In this document: piece after piece, positions 42,390 through 55,420 of the stretch | Layout of the letters: each line of letters starts with the position of its first letter | Numbering within the stretch: position 1 is the first letter of the stretch | Source: Streptomyces sp. NBC_01498 | GTDB taxonomy: Bacteria > Actinomycetota > Actinomycetes > Streptomycetales > Streptomycetaceae | Length of the DNA stretch: 64,000 nt | Assembly: GCF_036327775.1 (NCBI RefSeq) | Contig: NZ_CP109598.1 | Span: 5,778,001 to 5,842,000, forward strand | Direction: 5' to 3' | The notes under the pieces: model-generated | What the model was told of the DNA's origin: nothing | Database searches by the model: none | The model's input: only the letters and a program-made list of their open reading frames with translations | Made by a program: the position numbers and the translations under genes

Positions 42390-43154
42390 ATGGCGGTGTT
42401 CGTCGCGCTCGGCGCGTTCCTCATGACGCTCTTCGGCGGCTGGACGGCGCAGCGCGTCACCGACCGGCGCCATCTGGTACTCGGCCTCGCGGGCGGACTG
42501 ATGCTCGGCGTGGTCGGCCTCGAACTGCTCCCGGAGGCCATGGAGGCGGCCGGCGAGGACTTCCTCGGCGTCCACCAGGCGCTGCTGCTGTTCGTCGGGG
42601 GCTTCCTCTTCGCGCACGTCGTGGAACGCCTGCTGGCCGTCCGCAGGGCCGCGCACGGCGCGGCGGACGCCGACGACCCGCACCGGCACGGCCGGGACGC
42701 CGGGCGGCCCGAGCGCGCCCCGCAGGTGGGTCTGACAGCGGCGGCGGCGATGGTCCTGCACAGCCTGATGGACGGCGTCGCGCTCGGCGCCGCGTTCCAG
42801 GTCGGCGGCGGCATGGGCGCGACCGTCGCGCTCGCCGTCATCACCCACGACTTCGCCGACGGCTTCAACACGTACACGCTGACCAGCCTGTACGGGAACG
42901 ACCGCCGCAGGGCCCTCGCGATGCTCCTCGCCGACGCCGTGGCCCCGGTCGTCGGCGCCGCCTCCACCCTGCTGTTCACCCTTCCGGAGGAACTGCTCGG
43001 CAGCTATCTCGGCTTCTTCGGCGGCGCGCTGTTGTATCTGGCCGCCGCCGAGATCCTGCCCGAGGCGCACCACGAGCACCCGGCCCTGTCGACACTGCTG
43101 TGCACCGTCGGCGGCGTGGGCTTCATCTGGCTGGTGGTGGCGACGGCCGCCTGA
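42390..43154 (+). CDS. ZIP-family divalent metal transporter
   Basis: 254 residues with about eight membrane segments. The ZIP metal path motifs are HSLMDGVALGAAF in TM4 (near 124) and HDFADGFNTYTL in TM5 (near 152). A cytoplasmic His/Asp-rich loop (ADADDPHRHGRDAG near 95) separates TM3 and TM4. The second motif has HDFADG where zinc ZIPs usually have HE-xPEG, which may alter metal preference. It is the only plus-strand gene inside the cobalamin locus; import of zinc or another divalent metal such as cobalt is possible. AAGGG lies 4 bases before the ATG. Confidence 0.85.
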   Translation: MAVFVALGAFLMTLFGGWTAQRVTDRRHLVLGLAGGLMLGVVGLELLPEAMEAAGEDFLGVHQALLLFVGGFLFAHVVERLLAVRRAAHGAADADDPHRHGRDAGRPERAPQVGLTAAAAMVLHSLMDGVALGAAFQVGGGMGATVALAVITHDFADGFNTYTLTSLYGNDRRRALAMLLADAVAPVVGAASTLLFTLPEELLGSYLGFFGGALLYLAAAEILPEAHHEHPALSTLLCTVGGVGFIWLVVATAA

Positions 43155-43222
43155 CGCGCCCCGAAGCCCTCCCCGGGACTCCCTCCGGAGGTCTTCCCGA
43201 CACCGCTCTTCCCGGCGGGCGT

Positions 43223-43978
43223 TCACAGCTTCCCTCCGCGCCCGCCGTCACGCCGCGCGGGCGCGATGAGCGTCGAGAGGTACGGCAGCGTCCCCCGCTC
43301 CAGCTCGGCGGCCGGCCGGATCGACTCCTCGGGCAGCCCCAGCGCCGACCCCCACACCGCGCCCTCGATACGGCCCGTCTCGCGCAGCGCCGCCGCGACC
43401 TCGCCCGCCAGCCGCCCGAACTTGTACGCGACGACGGTGCCCGGACCCTCCAGGGCGTCCTTCAGTACGGAGGCGCCCGCCGTCACCGGCACCAGCGTCA
43501 GCGGCTCGGTGCCCTCGGCCAGCACGGCGCCCCCGCGCGCGGCGAGGTCCTGCATCGCGGTGATCCCCGGCACGGTCTCCACGACCGTCCCCGGCAGCAG
43601 CTCACCGATCGTCTGGGCGAGATACGTGAACGTCGAGTACACGTTCGGGTCGCCGATGGTCGCGAACGCCACGCTTCCGTACGGATGCGCCCGCAGCAGC
43701 TCCGCGACGCGCGCGCCCGCCGCGTCCCACGCCGCCTCGCGACGGGCCCGGTCGGCGCGTTCGTTGAGCGCGAAGACGATCCGTACGACGTTCTCGGGCG
43801 CGACGTGGTGCAGCACCGTCGCCTCGGCCCGGCCCGGTTCCCCGCCGTCCGTGCCGTCGGCCGCCGCCATCACCGGTACGACGACGACATCCGCCTCCCG
43901 CAGCAGGCGCACGCCCTTCACCGTCACCAGTTCGGGGTCACCGGGGCCCACCCCGACCCCGACGAGTCTGCCGCTCAT
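43223..43978 (-). CDS. cobI: precorrin-2 C20-methyltransferase
   Basis: 251 residues. SAM-dependent tetrapyrrole methylase with LVGVGVGPGDPELVTVKGVR near 5, VAFATIGDPNVYSTFTYLA near 103, VETVPGITAMQDLAAR near 130 and VVAYKFGRLAGEVAAALRE near 180. It makes precorrin-3A. Its ATG overlaps the cobB stop (ATGA). It ends 69 bases from the convergent ZIP gene with no clean hairpin between them. Confidence 0.95.
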   Translation of the reverse strand: MSGRLVGVGVGPGDPELVTVKGVRLLREADVVVVPVMAAADGTDGGEPGRAEATVLHHVAPENVVRIVFALNERADRARREAAWDAAGARVAELLRAHPYGSVAFATIGDPNVYSTFTYLAQTIGELLPGTVVETVPGITAMQDLAARGGAVLAEGTEPLTLVPVTAGASVLKDALEGPGTVVAYKFGRLAGEVAAALRETGRIEGAVWGSALGLPEESIRPAAELERGTLPYLSTLIAPARRDGGRGGKL

Positions 43979-45534
43979 GCCGAGCACCTTTCGACGAATC
44001 TCCGTGCCACGCCGGGCGCCGCCGCCCAGTGCGTGTGCAGATAGCTGGCGTGCACACCCCGCTGGACGAACCCCTCCACCCGGCGCTCGGGCCGTACCAG
44101 CCCCCACGCGGGCGCCGCGCCGGCCCCCGGGTCCAGCACCGTCCGGTGGAACTCGTGGCCCCGCAGCCGGGTCCCGGCCGCCGCGAGGACGCTGTCCCCG
44201 ACGGCGACCGCCTCCCGGTACCCGAGCGTCAGCCGCTCCGACATCCGCGCGTCCGCGTCGAGCACCCCGCACATCGGCGCCCCGTCCAGCGACCGCGCCA
44301 GATACAGCAGCCCGGCGCACTCGGCGGCCACGGGGGCGCCGGAGCCCGCCAGTTCGGCGACGGCCTCCCGCAGCGGCGCGTTGGCGCCCAGCTCGGGCGC
44401 GTACACCTCGGGAAACCCGCCGCCGATCACCAGCCCCCGTGTGCCGGGCGGCAGCCGCTCGTCACGGAGGGGATCGAAGACGACGACCTCGGCACCGGCG
44501 GCACACAGCAGCTCGGCGTGCTCGGCGTACGAGAAGGTGAAGGCGGCCCCTCCGGCGACGGCCACGACGGGCCTCGCCGCTGTCCGGGGGGCGGGCCCTT
44601 CCAGCCCCTCCGGCCTGTGAGGAGCAGGCCCTTCCAGCCCGTCCGGTGTGTGAGGAGCGGGGTCCGGGGCGGCGCCCCGGTTTCGGGAAGGGGCGGGTAG
44701 GGGACCAGGCCCGCCGCAGGCGCCACCCCCCACCTCCGCGCCCCCCACCTCCCGCACCGGCTCCCACACCCCCACCTCCAAAGGAGGCGCGCTGCGCGCC
44801 AACGCCAGCAACCCCTCCACGTCGCACCCCACCCGCACCCGCTCCGCCAGCCCCCGCACCACCGCCACCGCGTCTCCGCGCCGCTCCGCCACCGGCACCA
44901 GCCCCAGATGCCGCGATGGCGTCTCGATCTCCCGAGCCCGCCGCAGCACCCCGAACACCGGCACCCCCGACTCGTCCAGCGCCTCCCGCAACAGCTCCTC
45001 GTGCCGGTCGGAACCGACCTTGTTGAGGATCACCCCGCCGATCCGCGTCTCCGGGTCCCACGACGCGAAACCGTGCACCAGCGCCGCCACCGACCGGGAC
45101 TGCGACGACGCGTCCACCACGAGCACCACCGGCGCCCGCAGCAGCTTCGCCACCTGGGCGGTGGAGGCGAGTTCGCCCTGCCCGGCAGCGCCGTCGTACA
45201 GCCCCATCACGCCCTCGACCACGGCCAGGTCGCAACCCGCCGCGCCGTGTGCGAAGAGCGGGGCGATCAGCTCCGTACCGCACAGATACGCGTCGAGGTT
45301 GCGGCCCGGCCGGCCCGTCGCCAGCGTGTGGTACCCCGCGTCGATGTAGTCCGGCCCGACCTTGTGCGGCGACACGGCGAGGCCGCGCCCGGCGAGGAGC
45401 GCCATCAGTCCGGTGGCGACGGTGGTCTTGCCGCTGCCGGAGGCCGGCGCGGCGACGACGAGACGCGGTACGCGGACGGTACGCCGCTCCGCGACAAGGG
45501 GCGCGGCCGTGGATGTGGCCGGGGAGGTGCTCAC
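43975..45534 (-). CDS. cobB: hydrogenobyrinate/cobyrinate a,c-diamide synthase
   Basis: 519 residues; start taken at the GTG that overlaps the cobO stop (GTGA), with another GTG one codon upstream. The N-terminal dethiobiotin-synthetase-like ATPase has VVAAPASGSGKTTVATGLMA near 25 and HKVGPDYIDAGYH near 58. The C-terminal class I glutamine amidotransferase has AAECAGLLYLARSL near 412 (Cys nucleophile) and LRGHEFHRT near 460. The two are joined by about 65 residues of Pro/Gly-rich sequence (about 258-325) that includes an 11-residue tandem repeat (HTPDGLEGPAP, HRPEGLEGPAP). It amidates the a and c side chains. Confidence 0.93.
   Translation of the reverse strand: MSTSPATSTAAPLVAERRTVRVPRLVVAAPASGSGKTTVATGLMALLAGRGLAVSPHKVGPDYIDAGYHTLATGRPGRNLDAYLCGTELIAPLFAHGAAGCDLAVVEGVMGLYDGAAGQGELASTAQVAKLLRAPVVLVVDASSQSRSVAALVHGFASWDPETRIGGVILNKVGSDRHEELLREALDESGVPVFGVLRRAREIETPSRHLGLVPVAERRGDAVAVVRGLAERVRVGCDVEGLLALARSAPPLEVGVWEPVREVGGAEVGGGACGGPGPLPAPSRNRGAAPDPAPHTPDGLEGPAPHRPEGLEGPAPRTAARPVVAVAGGAAFTFSYAEHAELLCAAGAEVVVFDPLRDERLPPGTRGLVIGGGFPEVYAPELGANAPLREAVAELAGSGAPVAAECAGLLYLARSLDGAPMCGVLDADARMSERLTLGYREAVAVGDSVLAAAGTRLRGHEFHRTVLDPGAGAAPAWGLVRPERRVEGFVQRGVHASYLHTHWAAAPGVARRFVERCSA
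44594..44701. repeat. 33-bp tandem repeat and GC-palindromic sequence inside cobB
   Basis: Two near-identical 33-base units (44594-44626, 44627-44659) run into a palindromic stretch (GGGGCGGCGCCCC, then TTTCGGGAAGGGGCGGG). That text looks like the dispersed intergenic repeat found in many Streptomyces genomes, here translated as the interdomain linker of CobB. Confidence 0.6.
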
Positions 45535-46130
45535 CACTCGATGCCCCTCTGCCCCTTCTGCCCCGCGTCCATCGGATGCTTGACCTTCGTCATGTCCGTG
45601 ACCAGATCGGCCAGTTCGACCAGCGCCTCCGGCGCGTTCCGCCCCGTGATCACCACGTGCTGGGTCCCCGGCCGCTCCCGCAGCACCCGTACGACCTCGT
45701 CGGTGTCGACCCAGCCCCAGTGCATCGGGTACGCGAACTCGTCCAGCACGTACAGCCGGTACGTCTGGGCCGCCAGGTCCCGCTTCACCTGCTCCCAGCC
45801 CTCGCGCGCCGCGTCCTCGTTGGAAAGCTGACTGTCGCGCTGCACCCAGGACCAGCCCTCGCCCATCTTGTGCCAGTCGACCGAACCGCCCTCGCCGCTC
45901 GCCCCCAGCACCCTCAGCGCGTGCTCCTCGCCGACCTTCCACTTCGCCGACTTGACGAACTGGAACACCCCGATCGGCCACCCCTGCGTCCAGCCGCGCA
46001 GCGCGAGCCCGAACGCCGCCGTCGACTTGCCCTTGCCGGTGCCCGTGTGGACCACGACCAGCGGACGGTTGCGGCGCTGCCGGGTGGTGAGCCCGTCGTC
46101 CGGCACGACGGCCGGCTGTCCCTGCGGCAT
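45531..46130 (-). CDS. cobO: cob(I)yrinic acid a,c-diamide adenosyltransferase
   Basis: 199 residues, CobA/CobO/BtuR type. The P-loop variant HTGTGKGKSTAAFGLALR near residue 28 is the family hallmark; FQFVKSAKW near 57, YVLDEFAYPMHWGWVD near 127 and VVITGRNAP near 160 follow. It transfers the adenosyl group from ATP to the Co(I) corrinoid. Start overlaps the chelatase subunit stop by one base (TGATG); stop overlaps cobB. Confidence 0.96.
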   Translation of the reverse strand: MPQGQPAVVPDDGLTTRQRRNRPLVVVHTGTGKGKSTAAFGLALRGWTQGWPIGVFQFVKSAKWKVGEEHALRVLGASGEGGSVDWHKMGEGWSWVQRDSQLSNEDAAREGWEQVKRDLAAQTYRLYVLDEFAYPMHWGWVDTDEVVRVLRERPGTQHVVITGRNAPEALVELADLVTDMTKVKHPMDAGQKGQRGIEW

Positions 46131-48238
46131 CAGGCCACCCTCCGCTGCGCGACCGGACGGCCGCCGCCCGGACGCGTGCCCGAAGGCCCGCCCGGCTTCC
46201 CGCCCGGACGGCTGCCCGAAGCGCCCTGTACGTCCCTGACCAGGCCCGCGATGCTGTCGGCGCGCAGCTCGTCGAGCGTGACGGCCGTCCCGCCCAGCTC
46301 GCCCGCGAGCGCCACCGCCAGCCCGAGCCGTACCGGCCCCGACTCGCAGTCCACGACCACCGACGCCGTGCCCTCGGCGGCGTGCAGCCGCGCCGCGCGC
46401 GTCCCGAGCGCCACCGCGTCGGCGCTCCCCGTCGCCCGCCCGTCCGTGACCACGACGAGCAGCGGGCGCCGCGCGGGGTCGCGCAGCCGCTCCACCCGCA
46501 GGACGTCGTGCGCCTTCAACAGCCCGGCGGACAGCGGCGTGCGCCCGCCCGTGGGCAGCGTCTCCAGCCGGACCGCCGCCGCGTCGACCGACGAGGTGGG
46601 CGGCAGCGCCACCGTCGCGTCCTTCCCGCGGAAGGTGATCAGCCCGACCTTGTCGCGCCGCTGGTACGCGTCGAGAAGCAGCGACAGCACCGCGCCCTTC
46701 ACGGCCGACATGCGCTGCCGCGCGGCCATCGACCCGGAGGCGTCCACCACGAACAGCACCAGATTGCCCTCACGCCCCTCACGGGTCGCCTGCCGCAGAT
46801 CGTCCCGCCGCACCACCAGCCCGCGCCCGGTCCGCCCGCGCGCCCGCTGGTGCGGGGCGGCGGCCTGGACGGTCGCGGCCAGATGCAGCGCGCCGAGTGC
46901 CCCCCGGGGCCGCCGCGACCCGGTCGTCCGCCCGTGCTGGGTCCGCGCCCGGGAGCGCCGGCCGGCGGCGCCTTCGCCGAGCCCCGGCACGCTCAGCACC
47001 TTCGTACGGAAGGGCTCGGCGGCCCGCACTGCCTGCTGCTCACCGCCGCCGCGCGCGCCCGGCGCCGGCTCGTTCCCGGCGGGCTCACCGCCCGCCGGGG
47101 CCTCACCGGCGGGGGAATCCCCGGGCGGCCCGTCCTGCGGCGGCTGCCCGCCCCCGCCGTCCGGCCCGCCCGGCCCGTCCGGATCCGGATCGTCGTCGCG
47201 CGTGTCGTCCTCGCCTCCGGACTCCTCCCCGCCGAACTGCTCCAGCGTGTCGTCCAGCGTGTCCTCGTCCAGCCCCGGCGCGTCGAACGGATTGCGCCGC
47301 CGCCGGTGCGGCAGCGCCAGCAGCGCCGCCTGCCGTACGTCCTCCGCCAGCACCACCGTGCGCCCGGCCCACGCGGCGAGCGCCGTCGCCGTCCGCGCCA
47401 TCACGATGTCGGCGCGCATGCCGTCCACCTCGAACGCCGCGCACGTCGCGGCGATCTGCCGCAGTGCCGCGTCACCGAGCCGCACCTCGGGCAGCAGCGC
47501 CCGCGCCGCCACGATCCGCGCCCGCAGCGCGTCCTCCTCACCGGCCCAGCGTCCGGCGAACCCGGCCGGGTCGTCGTCGTACGCGAGGCGCCGCCGCACG
47601 ACCTCCACCCGCTGGTCCGGCTCGCGCGACGCGGCGACCTCGACGGTCAGCCCGAAGCGGTCGAGCAACTGGGGCCGCAGCTCGCCCTCCTCGGGGTTCA
47701 TCGTCCCCACGAGCAGGAAGCGGGAGGCGTGCCGTACGGACACACCCTCACGTTCCACGTAGGAGGCGCCCATCGCGGCGGCGTCCAACAGAAGGTCCAC
47801 CAAGTGGTCGTGCAGGAGGTTGACCTCGTCGACGTACAGGATGCCGCGATGTGCGCGGGCCAGGAGTCCGGGTTCGAAACTCTTCACGCCCTCGGCCAGC
47901 GCCCGTTCGATGTCGAGCGCGCCGACGAGCCGGTCCTCGGAGGCCCCGACGGGCAGTTCGACCATCCGGGCGGGCCGCGACACGCCGGTCCCCGTCTCGT
48001 GCGGCCCGTCGGGACACGCCGGATCGGGCGCGGCCGGATCGCACGAGAACCGGCACCCGACGACGACCGGCACCTCGGGTACGAGCACCGAAAGGGCCCG
48101 TACGGCGGTGGACTTGGCGGTGCCCTTCTCACCCCGTACCAGCACCCCGCCGACGGCCGGGGAGACGGCGTTGAGCAGCAGCGCGAGCCGCAGGTCGTCC
48201 TGCCCGACGAGGGCGGTGAAGGGGTACGGCGTACTCAC
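46130..48238 (-). CDS. putative cobaltochelatase ATPase subunit (ChlI-ChlD/BchI-BchD-like fusion)
   Basis: 702 residues with GTG start and GGAGG upstream. The AAA+ domain (1-~330) has [20 protein letters not shown], Walker [12 protein letters not shown] near 36, Walker [20 protein letters not shown] near 145 and sensor [19 protein letters not shown] near 183. A long acidic/Pro-Gly linker follows (about 340-440). The C-terminal von Willebrand A domain has the MIDAS DASGSM near 525. With CobN it forms the late, ATP-dependent cobalt insertion complex in place of CobS/CobT. Magnesium chelatase subunit is the alternative, but no chlorophyll genes are present. Confidence 0.9.
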   Translation of the reverse strand: MSTPYPFTALVGQDDLRLALLLNAVSPAVGGVLVRGEKGTAKSTAVRALSVLVPEVPVVVGCRFSCDPAAPDPACPDGPHETGTGVSRPARMVELPVGASEDRLVGALDIERALAEGVKSFEPGLLARAHRGILYVDEVNLLHDHLVDLLLDAAAMGASYVEREGVSVRHASRFLLVGTMNPEEGELRPQLLDRFGLTVEVAASREPDQRVEVVRRRLAYDDDPAGFAGRWAGEEDALRARIVAARALLPEVRLGDAALRQIAATCAAFEVDGMRADIVMARTATALAAWAGRTVVLAEDVRQAALLALPHRRRRNPFDAPGLDEDTLDDTLEQFGGEESGGEDDTRDDDPDPDGPGGPDGGGGQPPQDGPPGDSPAGEAPAGGEPAGNEPAPGARGGGEQQAVRAAEPFRTKVLSVPGLGEGAAGRRSRARTQHGRTTGSRRPRGALGALHLAATVQAAAPHQRARGRTGRGLVVRRDDLRQATREGREGNLVLFVVDASGSMAARQRMSAVKGAVLSLLLDAYQRRDKVGLITFRGKDATVALPPTSSVDAAAVRLETLPTGGRTPLSAGLLKAHDVLRVERLRDPARRPLLVVVTDGRATGSADAVALGTRAARLHAAEGTASVVVDCESGPVRLGLAVALAGELGGTAVTLDELRADSIAGLVRDVQGASGSRPGGKPGGPSGTRPGGGRPVAQRRVA

Positions 48239-48314
48239 GGTGCCTCCAAGGCGTGGATCGGTGTGTGCGGCCCGCCCGGCGTCCGGGACCCGGCCGGGGC
48301 GACTCCCGCGGCCC

Positions 48315-52000
<3,686 letters not shown>

Positions 52001-52004
<4 letters not shown>

Positions 52005-53557
52005 GGCGCTCCAGGTGCGACGAAGGGAAGTCCTGACGGGGCGCCCGACTCGATCAGCCGCAGCAGCGCGTCCGTGTCCGCGTGTTCTTCGATCAGATCG
52101 CCGAGGAGGTCGAGCTGCTCCTCGCGCAGGGCGGCGAACGAGGTGTCCGGGGCGGGGACGAAACGGCGCCCGGCCGCCGAGGCCACCTCGGTGAGGAAGG
52201 CGCGGCGGAAGCCGTCGCTCTCCAGCGAGCCGTGCCAGTGGGTGCCCCACACCTGGCCCGAGCGGCAGCCGTCGAGGCGACGCCCGGCGCTGTCGACGAG
52301 GAACGGGTCGCCGCCTTCCACGGAGGCGACGCCGTGGTGGATCTCGTACCCCTCGACGCGTTCGCCCAGCGCTTCGCCGACGGGCCGCCCCAGGGTCTTC
52401 CCCCGGGCGAACTCGACGCGTACGGGCAGCAGTCCGAGCCCGGCCACCGAGCCCGCGCGGGACTCGACGGTGTCGTCGATGTGCTCGCCGAGGAGCTGGT
52501 AGCCGCCGCAGATGCCGAGGACGGGGCGGTGTTCGGCGGCGCGCCGCAGCAGCGCGCCGGCGAGACCGCGCTCACGCAGCCAGGCCAGGGCACGCACCGT
52601 GCCGCGCGTGCCGGGCACGATTACCAGGTCCGCGTCCGTGATCTCGTCCGGGCGGTCCACGAACCGCACCACGACGCCCGGTTCGGCCGCCAGCGCGTCC
52701 ACATCGGTGAAGTTGGACATCAGCGGCACCGCGCAGACGGCGACCCGCAGGACCTCCTCTCCGTACGGAGGAGTCACCGCCGACTCCCGTACGGCGCCGC
52801 GCAGCGAGACCCGCAGCCCGTCCTCCTCGTCGATGCCCAGTCCGTGGCGGAAGGGCAGCACACCGTACGTGGCGCGGCCGGTCAGCCCGCGCAGCATCTC
52901 CAGGCCCGGCTCCAGCAACGACACGTCGCCCCGGAACTTGTTGACGAGATACCCCGCGACCAGGGCCTGGTCCTCGGCGCTCAGCAGCGCCGTCGTTCCG
53001 AAGAACGACGCGAAGACACCGCCCCGGTCGATGTCGCCGACCACCACGACCGGCAGCCGCGCCGCCCGCGCCACGCCCATGTTGACGATGTCGGTACGCC
53101 GCAGATTGATCTCCGCCGGGCTTCCGGCGCCCTCGCAGATCACCGCGTCGTACGTGCTCAGCAACTCCTCCAGACAGTCCACGACGGTGCCCAGCAGGGT
53201 CTCCTGGCGGCCGGGACCGGAGCCGTCACCGTGGTAGCCGCGCGCGCTCAGTTCACCCACCGGCCGTCCCAGCAGGACGACCTGACTGCTGCGGTCGCCG
53301 CCCGGTTTGAGCAGGACGGGGTTCATCAGCGCCGTCGGCTCCACCCGGGCCGCCTGGGCCTGCATCGCCTGCGCCCGGCCGATCTCGGCGCCCTCGCGCG
53401 TCACGAACGAGTTCAGCGACATGTTCTGCCCCTTGAAGGGCGCCACCTTCACGCCCCGGCGCACCAGCCAGCGGCAGATGCCCGCCGTGACGACGCTCTT
53501 CCCGGCGTCGGACGTGGTGCCCGCGACGAGCAGCCCACCGCCGCGCCGCCCGCTCAT
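52001..53557 (-). CDS. cobQ: adenosylcobyric acid synthase (glutamine-hydrolysing)
   Basis: 518 residues. The N-terminal ATPase has LLVAGTTSDAGKSVVTAGIC near 9, APFKGQNMSLNSFVT near 39 and DIDRGGVFAS near 175. The C-terminal amidotransferase has VLGICGGYQLLG near 345 (Cys nucleophile) and VWGTHWHGSLES near 440. It amidates side chains b, d, e and g. ATGA overlap with cobD. Residue count slightly above the usual 485-510 because of the C-terminal extension. Confidence 0.96.
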
Positions 53558-54564
53558 CGGGCCCTCCTCTTGAGGAGGTTGCCGCGGAGGCCGCGTCCGG
53601 CCGCTCCGGCCAGCAGCCGTCCGGCGGCACAGACCGCGAGGGCCAGCACACCGACCCGGTGCGACAGCCGTACCGCCCGTTCGATGTCGGCGACCTCCAC
53701 CGGCCGCCCGCCGCCATTGAGCACCGGCCGGTGCTCGACCCGTCCGCCGTACGCGAGGGTGCCGCCGAGCCGTACGCCCAGCGCGCCCGCGAACGACGCC
53801 TCCACGGGGCCCGCGTTGGGGCTCGGATGGCGGCCCGCGTCCCGGCGCAGCACCCGCAGTGTCCGCGCGGGCGCCCCGCCCGCCACGGCCGCCAGCAGCG
53901 CCGTCAGCCGGGCGCCGGGCCAGCCGGCCACGTCGTCCAGCCGTGCCGAGGCCCAGCCGAACCGCAGATGGCGCGGCGACCGGTGCCCCACCATGGCGTC
54001 CAGGGTGTTGACGGCGCGGAACGCGGCCAACCCCGGCACCCCGCCGAACGCGCCCCACACCAGGGCCCCCACGACGGCGTCCGAGGTGTTCTCGGCGACG
54101 GACTCCACGACGGCGCGTGCGATCTGCCCCTCGTCCAGGGCCTCCGGGTCCCGCCCGCACAGGTGCGGCAGCCGCTTCCGCGCGGCCCCGGTGTCCCCGG
54201 CCGCGAGCGCCCCGCCGACGGCGCGCGCCTCGCGCCCCAGCGACGTACCGCCCAGCACGGTCCAGGTGACGGCGGCGGTCAGGGCCACGGACGCGCCGGT
54301 ACGGCCCCGCAGGCCGCGCGCCACGAGCGCGGCCACCCCGGCCGTACCCCCGGCGCACACCACGGTGTGGAGCGCGCCCCAGCCCCGGTGGTCGTGCCAC
54401 AGTCGGCGCTCGACGGCGCCCGCGACCCGCCCGAAGGCGGCGACCGGATGGCCGCGCCGGGGATCGCCGAGAAGCCGGTCGGCGAGCAGACCGGCGGCGG
54501 CGCCGTACGCGAAAACGCTTCCCGGGGCCGGTCGTCGACGGCCCGCCGTGTGCTCGGCACGCAT
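53554..54564 (-). CDS. cobD: adenosylcobinamide-phosphate synthase
   Basis: 336-residue membrane protein of the CobD/CbiB family, which attaches the aminopropanol arm to cobyric acid. It has AAGLLADRLLGDPRRGHPVA near 22, VVESVAENTSDAVVGALVWG near 152 and AVNTLDAMVGHRSPRHLRFG near 185. PNAGPVEASFAGALGVRLGG near 255 is also a family signature. No strong ribosome binding site precedes the ATG. It is the first gene behind the B12 riboswitch. Confidence 0.94.
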   Translation of the reverse strand: MRAEHTAGRRRPAPGSVFAYGAAAGLLADRLLGDPRRGHPVAAFGRVAGAVERRLWHDHRGWGALHTVVCAGGTAGVAALVARGLRGRTGASVALTAAVTWTVLGGTSLGREARAVGGALAAGDTGAARKRLPHLCGRDPEALDEGQIARAVVESVAENTSDAVVGALVWGAFGGVPGLAAFRAVNTLDAMVGHRSPRHLRFGWASARLDDVAGWPGARLTALLAAVAGGAPARTLRVLRRDAGRHPSPNAGPVEASFAGALGVRLGGTLAYGGRVEHRPVLNGGGRPVEVADIERAVRLSHRVGVLALAVCAAGRLLAGAAGRGLRGNLLKRRAR

Positions 54565-54699
54565 CGCTCAGCCCGCCGACACGCCTCGGCACACGCGCGG
54601 AGGTCTCGTACTCACCGCTCTGGACAGGACAGTTGAACCGCGGCCGGGCATGGCGATATGTCCTCACTCAGGGTCCGCGCCCCGGTTCGACGTGATGCG

Positions 54700-54855
54700 G
54701 CGACGAGAGTTCCTGACTCCGGGAGACATGGCTGTCTCCCGTCACAGTGGCGGGACCGCGCCGGATTCGCACCGGGCTTCCTCTCGCTGTCGCCGTAGTG
54801 GCCTCGGCAGTCCACCACGCGTGGGAACCCCCGTCAACCAGGCTGTGACCTGCGA
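54700..54855 (-). promoter_or_regulatory. cobalamin (B12) riboswitch
   Basis: On the minus strand the element carries the B12 box GCCACTG (54751-54745). It is preceded by the conserved core (GGAAGCCCGGTGCGAATCC, then GCGGTCCC) and followed by the closing GAGTCAGGA. It lies about 135 bases upstream of cobD and should repress the whole cob locus when adenosylcobalamin is abundant. Ends are approximate. Confidence 0.93.
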
Positions 54856-54950
54856 CGGGGCGGTGTGCTGAGGCCCACACGAGAGGGCACGACCCGTCAG
54901 GGGACAGTCAGGGGACAGCCAGGGAACAAGGGGAGAGGGGAGAACAGCGA

Positions 54951-54990
54951 CGAGGGAGGGGACGACCCGTACGGGCCGTCCCCTCCCTCG
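54951..54990 (-). terminator. terminator after the 88-residue membrane protein gene
   Basis: A perfect 14-bp stem (54951-54964 with 54977-54990) enclosing a CCCGTACGGG palindrome, 32 bases after the stop. It insulates this gene from the riboswitch downstream on the same strand. Confidence 0.85.
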
Positions 54991-55022
54991 TGTGCGTTCC
55001 GCGTACGCGTACGCCCGCCGTG

Positions 55023-55289
55023 TCAGGCGACGATCACGTAGATCCCGTACGACACGGCCGCCAGGCACAGGGCGAAGCAGACGTACGCGCCGGTGCGCGC
55101 CAGGGTCACGGAACCGGAAACGGAACCGGAGCCGGACCCCGTGGCGGTGGCCGCCGACGCCGGGCCCCGCGCGGCGGAGGCGCCCTTGGAGAGCCCCACG
55201 ATGCCGAGGGTGAACAGGCCCACCAGCGCGACGGTGGTCACAAGACTGACGCCGAAGACGGAGCCGAGCGCCGCCCAGTCGATGTTCAT
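55023..55289 (-). CDS. 88-residue membrane protein downstream of pit
   Basis: Two membrane segments: residues about 10-34 (GVSLVTTVALVGLFTLGIVGL) and 66-87 (TGAYVCFALCLAAVSYGIYVIV), joined by an Ala/Gly/Ser-rich loop with GSGSGSVSGS. No known domain. It follows the Pit transporter gene by 131 bases on the same strand, an arrangement often seen for Pit-type transporters with small partners, so an accessory role in phosphate transport is possible. Function unknown. Confidence 0.75.
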   Translation of the reverse strand: MNIDWAALGSVFGVSLVTTVALVGLFTLGIVGLSKGASAARGPASAATATGSGSGSVSGSVTLARTGAYVCFALCLAAVSYGIYVIVA

Positions 55290-55420
55290 ACGGAAAGTGT
55301 CCTTCGCTTCGTCGGGCCGTCGATGTCCGGCCGTCGATGTCGGGCCGTCGGTACCGGAGCGGATGTCGTCCGGCAGGTGTGGTCCGGTGGGCGGCGGCCG
55401 GTGCCGGGCGGGTGCCGGGG

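Noticed and set aside
46130..48238. A magnesium chelatase for chlorophyll synthesis
   Set aside because: It lies between cobN and cobO in a cobalamin operon behind a B12 riboswitch, and no bacteriochlorophyll genes are present.
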